Source of the DNA: an uncultured Clostridia bacterium
Lineage (GTDB): Bacteria; Bacillota; Clostridia; Christensenellales; UBA1242
Reading direction: 5' to 3'
NCBI GenBank assembly: GCA_947625955.1
Contig: CANQQH010000034.1
Span: forward strand, 1 to 9,446
DNA: 9,446 nt
A model generated the notes under the pieces. That model had not been told where the DNA came from and searched no databases. It saw only the letters and a program-made list of their open reading frames with translations. How positions within the stretch are numbered: position 1 is the stretch's first letter; each line of letters opens with the position of its first letter. The position numbers and the translations under genes were made by a program. Of this stretch, positions 1 to 6,025 are shown in pieces.

Positions 1-1
1 T

Positions 2-1882
2 GAGGCTAACGGCTATGTAAGTGGTATGGGTGGTGTTGTTGGTGTTTCCAAAGATATTGAAATAAACAACATCAATGTTCAAACCAAAATAAATAACAGC
101 TCAAAAGTTGTTGAAAATTCTAATGTTGGTGGTATTGTTGGATTTGCTAACAATGCTCCTATCAACAAAATAAATAATATCGATATTGATTTTGAAGGAG
201 TGTCATGGTTCACAAACAAAGCCGTGATTGGTGGTGTTGCTGGACGTGCCTTCAACCTTGAAATTGATGCCGTTAAAGTTTCAAACTTCAAAGTTACCGA
301 TGCTGCAACTTGGTCAGAAGTTAAGGAAGCTAACATTGAAAAAGCTGAAGAATTAACATTGATTGCTGGTGTTGTTGGAAGACTTAACACAGCATCAAGT
401 AATACAGCTCCAAGCATCATCAAAAACACAACTGTTGAAAATGTTGATGTGTTCGCACTTGGTTCAAGTGTTGCAGGTGTTGTTGGTAGACTTGGAAATA
501 CAAATGCGGCATATGACCAATCTGCGGTTCAAGACACAACTGTTAAGGGTGAAATCCAAGGTCAATATGTTGCAGGCTTTGCATTCATCGTTAACGAATA
601 TGCAAAAATTGAATTTACAGACGCTAGCATGACTGCTGTTGAAATGAACCTTTCAGGACTTTCAACTGCCGGATTTGTATTCTACAACCACGGCGTTATC
701 AAAGGTGCTTCAAGTGAACTTGTTGAAGACGAAGTTTCAAGAACAATCAAAACAATCGTGAAGGTTTCAATCATCGGTAAGGGTGGAGAACTTGATTCAA
801 ACGCACAAGACAAAGTTATTGCAATGAAGAACCTTAGAAAAAATGCAACAGTTGCTGGCTTCGTTTATGAAAACAGTCAATCAAATGTTGCAAAGATCCC
901 TGAAATCAGCGACTTTGACATAAAGGTTGTTGGTTCAAACAGCGTTAACTATGCTGGTGTTGCAACGAAGAACAATAGCGCAACAATCAAAGATCTCTTT
1001 GTTAACGCAACATTCACTTCATATATCAGCAAAGACGCAAACGACAATAATCTTTCAACTTCATATATGTTCGCCGGAATTGCAAACCTTGTTGAAGGTG
1101 GCGCAACATATACTGATGATAAAATTTCAATTCAAGGCGGCGAAGCAAGAATTGAAGGTTGCGAAGTTATCCTCAACATCAACAATGGCGCAGACCCAAC
1201 TTTGGCTTATGCTGGTTCATATGTTGGTGGACTTGTTTCAAGATATGTTGGTGACAACAACGGACATGGTTTGGTTCTTTCAAACAACGTTGTTAGCGGC
1301 GAAGCATTCTTCAACACAACATATCATCAAGTATATTTCGGTGAAGACGAAGCGCAAGAAGCTCTTGGTGTGTTCGTTGCCGGTGGACTTGTTGCTGCAA
1401 TCAGCACTCCAAATGGCCAAAACGAGAACCAAGACAATGCACAAGTTGTTGCAATTGCAAACTCATCATTCACAAACAACACAGTTAAGAACTTTACAAT
1501 AACAGCTGACTTCTCTCAAGAATCTGCCGACCTCAAAGCAGCAGACAAGATGCTTAACGCTGAGGCATATAGATATAGAGCAATCGGCGCAACAATCGGT
1601 CTTGTTCACAGCTCAGACGCAATCGACCTTTCATCAACAACTTTGGAAAAAGTGGTTGTTAAGGCATACTTCAACACATTCCGTTATGCTCATGACAATG
1701 CTGGTTCGGGAAGATATATCTACACAATCGGTGGCAACAATAACCACAGCACATCAGTTGGTATCACATTCTCATTCAACACAAACAACAACGATAACCT
1801 CACTGATGTTAGTGGGCTCTACACTGAAAACACACTCAACACCGAAATGGTAAATTATCAAAATCTTGAAGAAAACGCATAA
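2..1882 (+). CDS. Large GLUG-like repeat surface protein, C-terminal part (5' end outside window)
   Basis: The reading frame is open to the left edge of the window, so the N-terminus (presumably a signal peptide and more repeats) is missing. The 620-plus residues seen are rich in Asn, Val, Gly, Ala and Thr. They carry about twelve short glycine/valine motifs of the type VGGIVGF, IAGVVGR, VAGFVYEN and YVGGLVS, usually 32-51 residues apart and separated by beta-strand-like segments. This is the pattern of GLUG-type and related repeats in bacterial adhesins and beta-solenoid surface proteins. Only two cysteine-containing or hydrophobic stretches stand out and no transmembrane helix is visible. 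The C-terminus has no LPXTG motif, hydrophobic anchor or positive tail, so the mode of surface attachment is unclear. Codon choice is strongly biased (GTT, AAC, ACA, GCA, CAA), which suggests high expression (inference). A strong terminator follows 13 nt after the stop. Extracellular adhesin-like or matrix role is inferred; ligand unknown. Confidence 0.75.
   Translation, partial: EANGYVSGMGGVVGVSKDIEINNINVQTKINNSSKVVENSNVGGIVGFANNAPINKINNIDIDFEGVSWFTNKAVIGGVAGRAFNLEIDAVKVSNFKVTDAATWSEVKEANIEKAEELTLIAGVVGRLNTASSNTAPSIIKNTTVENVDVFALGSSVAGVVGRLGNTNAAYDQSAVQDTTVKGEIQGQYVAGFAFIVNEYAKIEFTDASMTAVEMNLSGLSTAGFVFYNHGVIKGASSELVEDEVSRTIKTIVKVSIIGKGGELDSNAQDKVIAMKNLRKNATVAGFVYENSQSNVAKIPEISDFDIKVVGSNSVNYAGVATKNNSATIKDLFVNATFTSYISKDANDNNLSTSYMFAGIANLVEGGATYTDDKISIQGGEARIEGCEVILNINNGADPTLAYAGSYVGGLVSRYVGDNNGHGLVLSNNVVSGEAFFNTTYHQVYFGEDEAQEALGVFVAGGLVAAISTPNGQNENQDNAQVVAIANSSFTNNTVKNFTITADFSQESADLKAADKMLNAEAYRYRAIGATIGLVHSSDAIDLSSTTLEKVVVKAYFNTFRYAHDNAGSGRYIYTIGGNNNHSTSVGITFSFNTNNNDNLTDVSGLYTENTLNTEMVNYQNLEENA
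26..1402 (+). repeat. Degenerate GLUG-like protein repeats (about 12 units)
   Basis: Counting from the Met codon at 26, motif units start near residues 1, 34, 68, 113, 149, 182, 214, 277, 309, 349, 399 and 450. The core is [VIYF]-[AG]-G-[VIF]-[VA]-x, often followed by R-L or by Asn-rich turns. A further degenerate unit (IGATIGLV) lies near residue 518. The repeats are clear at protein level but diverged at DNA level, which suggests old internal duplication and not recent slippage. Confidence 0.65.
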
Positions 1883-1895
1883 ATAAACTTTTCAC

Positions 1896-1932
1896 ATCCT
1901 CCAACAACTTTAATGTTGTTGGAGGATTTTTT
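1896..1932 (+). terminator. Rho-independent terminator of the repeat protein gene
   Basis: A perfect 13-bp inverted repeat (arms 1896-1908 and 1915-1927) encloses a 6-nt loop, TTTAAT. A T run at 1927-1932 follows immediately. It starts 13 nt after the stop codon at 1882 and separates the repeat protein from the next transcription unit. Confidence 0.93.
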
Positions 1933-1982
1933 ATTGGCCTTTTTTATTGGACTTTTCCTTTCTTGTTCACTCTTGAAATCGT

Positions 1983-2009
1983 TTGACAATATTTTGCAAG
2001 TAGTATAAT
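1983..2009 (+). promoter_or_regulatory. Sigma-A-type promoter for the Ig-like/Smr/SipW-like unit
   Basis: A consensus -35 box TTGACA lies at 1983-1988 and a consensus -10 box TATAAT at 2004-2009. The spacer is 15 bp, shorter than the usual 17. Predicted transcription start is near 2016, leaving a leader of about 26 nt before the ATG at 2042. Both hexamers are perfect, but the short spacer lowers certainty. The upstream terminator makes a promoter here necessary. Confidence 0.65.
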
Positions 2010-2041
2010 ATAAAATAGTAATAAGGTAAAAAATAATAAGT

Positions 2042-3418
2042 ATGAACAAGAAATTGAAGGGATGGATTTTGTTTAGCGTTGGTATGCTGGCACTTGGCAT
2101 TGTTGTGCTGGTTGCTATAACCATGCTTTCTGGCGTTTCAACCAACACTATCTATAACCTTCGTTTCCTTGAACCCGCTGTTGAAGGGGTTGAACAGAGG
2201 CAAGAAGTTCTCGACAAAGAGAAATTCCTTTCTGCAAGTTCAGAAAATAATTTCCTTGTTGAAGTTGATTGCAGATCTTCCGAAACAACGACTTTTGTTG
2301 TTCAATCGTCGAACCCAGAGGTCGCAACAATAGAGGCGCAAGAGGACAATCTCTATCGCGTTGAATACACAAGCGAGGGAAAAACAACAATAAGTGTTTC
2401 CCCAGCAGGTGGTGGAAATATCTATGACAGTTTCGTTTTGACCGTTCGCAACAACATTCCAAACACATTCAAAATCCCTGCGGAAGAAGGCAACGAATTT
2501 ATCTTGGGTGAAAACCATCTTCAAATCTATGCTGACACGAAGGAATATGCCTTCGACTTTGTTGCAATGCTTGGCGAAAAGGCGGAAAACATCAATCTTG
2601 ATGGCGTCAGCGTGCTTGATAACTATAACCATGATGTCTTTGACAAAATCTATATTGATGCGGCAAATAGTCAACTTGTTATAAAGGCAAAGCAAAGCGA
2701 ATATCCAATCAACGAAAACATCACAATTCAAACCAAATATCAAGGGGAAAACGGTGTTGTGACTGGCAACTTTGTTGTGAGGGTCAATGTTCTTGGCTAT
2801 ACTCTTTCAAATATTCAACTTATTGTTTCTGAAACCCCAGCGTTTGAGGGCGTTCAAAATGTTTTCGGCAACGGCAGAATCTACGCAAACGAGCGCAAAA
2901 TTGACGAACTCTATTTCACAAACGAAGTTTCAACCATCTATGCTCGAATCCGCATTGTCTATACGAACGGCGACTTAGTGGATGTGACAAGTCTTCCACA
3001 AACAACCTTCGTTGTTTCGCAGAACCAAGGAAGCAGCGATGACTACAAGATAAGCAAGGTCAGCCTTCAATATGGTAACTACTGGGTTATTTCAATCAAG
3101 GCAAACATGCGAATCCAGTTTAGCGTTGGTAATCTTTTCGACGAGCTGCCAATTGTTGAACTTCAATTCTCATATATCGACCCTGACACCGCGACCGACG
3201 CCTATAACGCGTTTGTCAACAAACTGCTATACAGGAAATATGTTGATGTTGTTGACGGCAAGACCTACTATGAATACATCTATTGGGATTCAAGATATCA
3301 GCGTGAAGACGCCATAACAAGCGCCGACGGAAGAATACTTGGATTTTTAGGCGGAAATCCAGACTGCAATCTTGTTGAGGACCCATACCACACAACTGGT
3401 GAAAGCGTGGGGGACTAG
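2042..3418 (+). CDS. N-terminally anchored extracellular protein with BIG2-type Ig-like domain
   Basis: This 458-residue protein begins with a short basic stretch (MNKKLK) and a hydrophobic segment at about residues 8-30, so it is either a signal-anchor protein or secreted. Residues of about 60-136 look like a bacterial group 2 Ig-like domain: the segment SSNPEVATIEA near 89-99 and the strand GKTTISVSPAGG near 113-125 match the usual S-x-N-x-x-V-A-x-V...G-x-A-x-I-x-V pattern. The rest (about 140-458) is beta-rich and may hold further Ig-like folds, such as a strand ending NFVVRVNVLGY. I do not recognise the Tyr-rich C-terminal part. There is no LPXTG motif and no second membrane helix. The ATG was chosen because it follows the promoter and precedes the hydrophobic segment. 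The Shine-Dalgarno candidate (TAAGG, 2022-2026) is weak and 15 nt away. The stop lies 2 nt before the next gene, which implies coupling. Function is probably in the cell envelope; ligand unknown. Confidence 0.72.
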   Translation: MNKKLKGWILFSVGMLALGIVVLVAITMLSGVSTNTIYNLRFLEPAVEGVEQRQEVLDKEKFLSASSENNFLVEVDCRSSETTTFVVQSSNPEVATIEAQEDNLYRVEYTSEGKTTISVSPAGGGNIYDSFVLTVRNNIPNTFKIPAEEGNEFILGENHLQIYADTKEYAFDFVAMLGEKAENINLDGVSVLDNYNHDVFDKIYIDAANSQLVIKAKQSEYPINENITIQTKYQGENGVVTGNFVVRVNVLGYTLSNIQLIVSETPAFEGVQNVFGNGRIYANERKIDELYFTNEVSTIYARIRIVYTNGDLVDVTSLPQTTFVVSQNQGSSDDYKISKVSLQYGNYWVISIKANMRIQFSVGNLFDELPIVELQFSYIDPDTATDAYNAFVNKLLYRKYVDVVDGKTYYEYIYWDSRYQREDAITSADGRILGFLGGNPDCNLVEDPYHTTGESVGD

Positions 3419-3420
3419 CA

Positions 3421-3711
3421 ATGAGCGAACAAATTGCCTTTCTTGAAACCCGCTATGGAAAAATCTTCGAACTTGACTTGCATGGGCTTTCAAAGGAAGA
3501 GGCACGCGCAGAACTTGTTCACACCATCCACACAATCGACATCTTCTATAAAGCAATTTTGATAACCCACGGATATCATCAGGGAAGAGTTTTGAAAAAT
3601 TTCATTCGCAACGAATATAACGACAAAGCCATTTCAAAGAAAATTAATATAGACGCAAGCCGAACGCTTCTTGTTATTGATTGGGAGTATTGTGAAACAG
3701 CCAAAAGATGA
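3421..3711 (+). CDS. Small stand-alone Smr-domain protein
   Basis: This 96-residue protein has the two signature motifs of Smr domains: LDLHG at residues 18-22, followed by a helix (SKEEARAELV), and ITHG at 48-51 followed by G55 and VLKNFI, matching the family's [IV]-x-H-G-x-x-x-G-x-L-K. Smr domains in MutS2 and related proteins bind nucleic acid and some have nuclease activity. The usual third motif HGKGTG is altered here to HGYHQG, so catalytic competence is uncertain. The domain fills almost the whole protein. A G-rich stretch at 3409-3414 sits 6 nt before the ATG and may act as a Shine-Dalgarno site. The gene starts 2 nt after the Ig-like gene and its end overlaps the next gene by 20 nt, so the three are almost certainly cotranscribed. 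A soluble nucleic-acid-binding protein between two envelope genes is unexpected; its role here is unknown. Confidence 0.78.
   Translation: MSEQIAFLETRYGKIFELDLHGLSKEEARAELVHTIHTIDIFYKAILITHGYHQGRVLKNFIRNEYNDKAISKKINIDASRTLLVIDWEYCETAKR
3683..3694 (+). promoter_or_regulatory. Shine-Dalgarno site that decides a GTG start
   Basis: GGGAG at 3683-3687 lies 4 nt before a GTG codon at 3692, inside the end of the Smr gene. The frame is also open from a TTG at 3671, but that codon has no such site and would lengthen the overlap. GTG 3692 gives the sensible N-terminus MKQPKDETQV before the first membrane helix. A GTG at 3719 is a weaker alternative. Confidence 0.6.
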
Positions 3712-4825
3712 AACACAAGTGAAAGATAAACCATATAAGATTGCCCTCAGGGTAATCTTTTTGGTATTTTTATTTGCGCTTCTCATAACGAGCTATGTTT
3801 TCTGTTTTTCGTCGAAAATGTATCCGCAGTTCATGTCGTATAAGCTGGATGGCGTGCTCACCACTAACGACTATTATGGCGCGAAACCTCTTGAACTCAT
3901 TGTCATAAGCCCATATGAAAACCCATATCTCGCAGAAGAGGGCGACATTGTTTGTTATAGCACAAATGTTGAGCGTGGAAGTGGAAAACTTTTGATGGTT
4001 GAGCAAAACATGTTCGTGCTCGAAAAGGAAAACGGCGAAACGGCTCGGTTCAATTCGCATTCAATAGTTGGCAAGCAAGTTAACAGAATATGGGGGCTCG
4101 GGCTTGTTTTTGATATCTTTTTCAGCTATCTTGGGGTGATCATCATCTCAATTTTGACGCTCGCATATTGCGCATATCTAACATTCAGGCGCATCAACTT
4201 TGAAAACACAGCTGATGGTAAGTTTTTGCTCTCGCAATATCGCAAAGAAAAGCGCGAACTCAGGCAGCGAAAACAACTTTTTGAAAGCCTAAGAAAACTT
4301 GACGACCCAGACTTTTTTGCCTTGAATATCTTGGACGGCGACTATGAGCATAATCTTGGATGCCTTAGAACTTTCAACTTCGCGGTTGGCGGTTCGGAGA
4401 AAGAAAAATTCAAGTTCATCCTCGACAAAACATATAGCAAATATATCTCCCATGAGAAGTTTTCAAAACACGAAGAAGAGATCATCACGAACCTGTTTGA
4501 GTTGATGTGCGAGGCGGGAGAGTTCGACCTTGACATGGAGTATAAACTCTGCGACCTTGCAATGCGCGTGAAGATGACGAAGTTTGACAATGAATCGTTT
4601 AGGGATTCGGTCTATCGTTTTCTCAAAACGCCCCTAAAAGATGAGGACCTTTTGAATTTTGTTTGCATACTATATGTAATGGTGCAGAAAAATCCGTCTC
4701 TAAGAAACGGAGATTTCAAGTTGATTGCAGAGGAAATTATCAAAACAGCACCAAAAGTGAGCGAGGAAACGGGCAAAATTGCAACTGAATACATGAAAAG
4801 TGTAATAAATCTTATAAAAACATAA
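3692..4825 (+). CDS. SipW-like membrane protein lacking catalytic residues, with helical cytoplasmic domain
   Basis: From GTG 3692 the product has 377 residues. Helix 1 spans about 17-39 and helix 2 about 143-165, with an extracellular segment of about 100 residues between them. That segment follows the order of a SipW/Sec11-type signal peptidase: an ELIVIS strand (68-73), EEGDIVCY (82-89, compare KVGDDITF in the neighbour at 5282), a turn with GK and then EKENGE (111-116, compare TNENGE), SIVGKQVNRIWGLG (124-137, compare NVVGKRILTIGWLG), then the terminal helix. The catalytic S-x-S-M-x-P motif and the T-H-R-V motif are both missing: the aligned positions are NDYY and LMVE. It therefore seems to be a non-catalytic homologue (inference from hand alignment). 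Residues of about 180-377 form a charged, helical cytoplasmic domain with a coiled-coil-like start (QYRKEKRELRQRKQLFESL) that I do not recognise. The gene overlaps the Smr gene by 20 nt. No hairpin terminator follows. An unrelated two-helix protein is the alternative. Confidence 0.6.
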   Translation: MKQPKDETQVKDKPYKIALRVIFLVFLFALLITSYVFCFSSKMYPQFMSYKLDGVLTTNDYYGAKPLELIVISPYENPYLAEEGDIVCYSTNVERGSGKLLMVEQNMFVLEKENGETARFNSHSIVGKQVNRIWGLGLVFDIFFSYLGVIIISILTLAYCAYLTFRRINFENTADGKFLLSQYRKEKRELRQRKQLFESLRKLDDPDFFALNILDGDYEHNLGCLRTFNFAVGGSEKEKFKFILDKTYSKYISHEKFSKHEEEIITNLFELMCEAGEFDLDMEYKLCDLAMRVKMTKFDNESFRDSVYRFLKTPLKDEDLLNFVCILYVMVQKNPSLRNGDFKLIAEEIIKTAPKVSEETGKIATEYMKSVINLIKT

Positions 4826-4863
4826 AATTTTTTTCAAAAAGGTCTAGCAAATTTCAAAATATA

Positions 4864-4877
4864 TGTTATAATATAAT
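4864..4877 (+). promoter_or_regulatory. Extended -10 promoter for the small membrane protein
   Basis: TGT followed by TATAAT (4864-4872) forms an extended -10 element. A second TATAAT overlaps it at 4872-4877. The -35 region at the right distance (CTAGCA, 4844-4849) is poor, as is common with extended -10 promoters. The 5' leader would be about 20-25 nt and includes the Shine-Dalgarno site AGGAG at 4891-4895, 7 nt before the ATG. Confidence 0.7.
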
Positions 4878-4902
4878 CATTAAAACAAAGAGGAGATTCA
4901 AT

Positions 4903-5139
4903 ATGGATATTTCTAAAAAGTCTTTGATTTTGAGCATTGTAACTGTTTTCGTTTGCATCGCAGTTGCAACTGTATGCTTGATTGTTATGAAGTGTGATTG
5001 GGTTTCATTGGTTTTGTCGGCTATTATCGTTGGTTTGGCTGTTTATGTTTGTGTTTTCTGCTGGTTGGTTGCAAAGCAAAACAAGGGTACCGAACAAACT
5101 GTTGAAGAACCAAAACAAACAGAAGAAGAGAATAACTAA
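4903..5139 (+). CDS. Small two-helix membrane protein of unknown function
   Basis: The product has 78 residues. Helix 1 spans about 8-29 and helix 2 about 33-56, joined by a very short turn (KCDW). The C-terminal 20-odd residues are hydrophilic and acidic (EQTVEEPKQTEEENN). This is a helical hairpin with both ends probably in the cytoplasm, since the N-terminus carries KK at 5-6 and the second helix ends in K. Five cysteines (near 18, 25, 31, 50, 53) lie in or beside the membrane. The start is firmly set by AGGAG 7 nt upstream. It has its own promoter and terminator, so it is monocistronic, and its biased codons and strong signals suggest good expression. I do not recognise the family. It lies between the dead and the active SipW-like genes, so a role in the same export process is possible but unproven. 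Confidence 0.75.
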   Translation: MDISKKSLILSIVTVFVCIAVATVCLIVMKCDWVSLVLSAIIVGLAVYVCVFCWLVAKQNKGTEQTVEEPKQTEEENN

Positions 5140-5148
5140 ACAAAAAGA

Positions 5149-5174
5149 AGTCACCATTCATTGGTGATTTTTTT
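5149..5174 (+). terminator. Rho-independent terminator of the small membrane protein gene
   Basis: The inverted repeat TCACCA (5151-5156) and TGGTGA (5162-5167) encloses a 5-nt loop, with a G-U and A-T extension outward. A run of seven T follows at 5168-5174. It lies 10 nt after the stop codon at 5139. Confidence 0.88.
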
Positions 5175-5245
5175 ATGCGTATTTTTCACTAATTTTTGCA
5201 AAACAACTTGACGCCTAGGCCAAGAAAAAATGCGCTTTCGTATGA

Positions 5246-5274
5246 TTGACAAGTTTTTTGTATATTATTATAAT
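5246..5274 (+). promoter_or_regulatory. Consensus sigma-A promoter of sipW
   Basis: TTGACA (5246-5251) and TATAAT (5269-5274) are both perfect matches to the consensus, with an ideal 17-bp spacer. Predicted transcription start is near 5281-5282, at the first base of the ATG chosen for sipW, so the mRNA would be leaderless. The reading frame stays open upstream through this promoter (a TTG overlaps the -35 box), but a start there would lie upstream of the transcript. Confidence 0.9.
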
Positions 5275-5281
5275 GATATTG

Positions 5282-5974
5282 ATGAACGATAGAAAAAAAG
5301 TCACAGGTGAAGAGGCAAGATCGCAACTCCAAGTTGTGACTTTTTCTAATGAAAACAACACTTTTTCGGGACTCAAAAAGAATCCGCATGATAACTACGA
5401 TGCGCTTGAAAGCTACAAGAAACTTCGAAAGCGCCGCGTGAAGATTGCTTGTTTTCGAATGGCTATTTGGTGTTTGATTGTGCTGCTCGTTCCAATATTT
5501 GTGTTCCTTTCAATAACGATTGTTGCGCCAAACACCGGGCATAACTTCTTTGGCTACACATTCTATATTGTTGCGTCTGAAAGCATGACGCCTGAGATTA
5601 AAGTTAACGACTGTATTGTTGTTGAAAGAATTGGCAACGAAGGGTCAATCAAGGTGGGCGACGACATCACCTTTATCCGCAAACTTGATGGGCAGGTCGT
5701 GACGCACAGGGTGATTTCTATCACGACTAACGAAAACGGCGAACTATGCTTCATAACAAAGGGTGTACATAACCTCAACGCCGACCCAGAACTCGTTTCA
5801 TTCTCGAATGTTGTTGGCAAACGCATCCTCACAATCGGCTGGCTTGGGCAAATAATAATGTTTTTTAGAACCGCCTATGGAATCATCACCTTCGTTGCAC
5901 TGCTTGGGCTAGTCCTTCTCTTGTTCTTCATCAGTTTCAGGATGTCGGACGATATCAGGGCTGTTGGCAAATAG
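5282..5974 (+). CDS. sipW: SipW/Sec11-type signal peptidase I
   Basis: Membrane serine protease that removes signal peptides on the outer face of the cytoplasmic membrane. From ATG 5282 it has 230 residues. A basic cytoplasmic stretch (KKLRKRRVK, 46-54) precedes helix 1 (about 59-81). The catalytic motif SESMTP has Ser101 as nucleophile. VGDDITF (125-131) and THRV with His142 follow: the Ser-His pair is the hallmark of the SipW/ER type, in contrast to the Ser-Lys pair of ordinary bacterial SPase I. Asp168 in NADPE fits the third conserved position, although the usual KGDxN is altered to KGVHN. VVGKRILTIGWLG leads into the C-terminal helix (about 198-218). The N-terminal cytoplasmic region of about 57 residues is longer than usual for SipW. 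No Shine-Dalgarno site precedes the ATG; the start is fixed by the promoter. In Bacillus, SipW processes TasA and TapA; the next gene is a plausible substrate. Confidence 0.9.
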   Translation: MNDRKKVTGEEARSQLQVVTFSNENNTFSGLKKNPHDNYDALESYKKLRKRRVKIACFRMAIWCLIVLLVPIFVFLSITIVAPNTGHNFFGYTFYIVASESMTPEIKVNDCIVVERIGNEGSIKVGDDITFIRKLDGQVVTHRVISITTNENGELCFITKGVHNLNADPELVSFSNVVGKRILTIGWLGQIIMFFRTAYGIITFVALLGLVLLLFFISFRMSDDIRAVGK

Positions 5975-5976
5975 AG

Positions 5977-6016
5977 TATAATTCTCTTCATGCTTGGCAA
6001 TATTTAGCATGGAGGG
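5977..6016 (+). promoter_or_regulatory. -10 box, 5' hairpin and Shine-Dalgarno leader of the candidate SipW substrate gene
   Basis: TATAAT at 5977-5982 starts 2 nt after the sipW stop, with no good -35 box at 16-18 bp. If used, transcription would start near 5989. There the sequence CATGCT (5989-5994) can pair with AGCATG (6006-6011) in a 6-bp stem with an 11-nt loop. The stem ends at the Shine-Dalgarno site GGAGGG (6011-6016), 9 nt before the ATG at 6026. It could stabilise the mRNA 5' end or affect ribosome access. A five-codon reading frame (MLGNI, 5990-6007) lies in the hairpin. Cotranscription from the sipW promoter is equally possible. Confidence 0.45.
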
Positions 6017-6025
6017 AATTTTTTT

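Noticed and set aside
363..1502. Two long forward reading frames (363-632 and 927-1502) overlapping the repeat protein
   Set aside because: They lie wholly inside the repeat protein gene in another frame. Their Leu/Gln/Thr-rich content is a by-product of its biased GTT/ACA/CAA codons, and no start site or motif supports them.
3809..3830. SSKMYP in the SipW-like protein as a remnant of the SESMTP catalytic motif
   Set aside because: It lies directly after helix 1, too far from the GDIVCY strand. An ungapped alignment of the downstream strands puts NDYY at the catalytic position. In both alignments the catalytic Ser is missing.
5213..5220. 8-bp palindrome GCCTAGGC upstream of sipW
   Set aside because: A lone short palindrome with no second copy and no clear placement relative to the promoter. 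It could be an operator but nothing supports this.
5246..5281. TTG at 5246 as the start of sipW
   Set aside because: It is part of the -35 box of a perfect promoter, so it would lie upstream of the transcript. There is no Shine-Dalgarno before it.
5989..6025. Hairpin at 5989-6011 plus T run 6019-6025 as a terminator
   Set aside because: The stem is only 6 bp and AT-rich, and the T run begins 7 nt after it, with a Shine-Dalgarno in between. It is better read as a leader structure.
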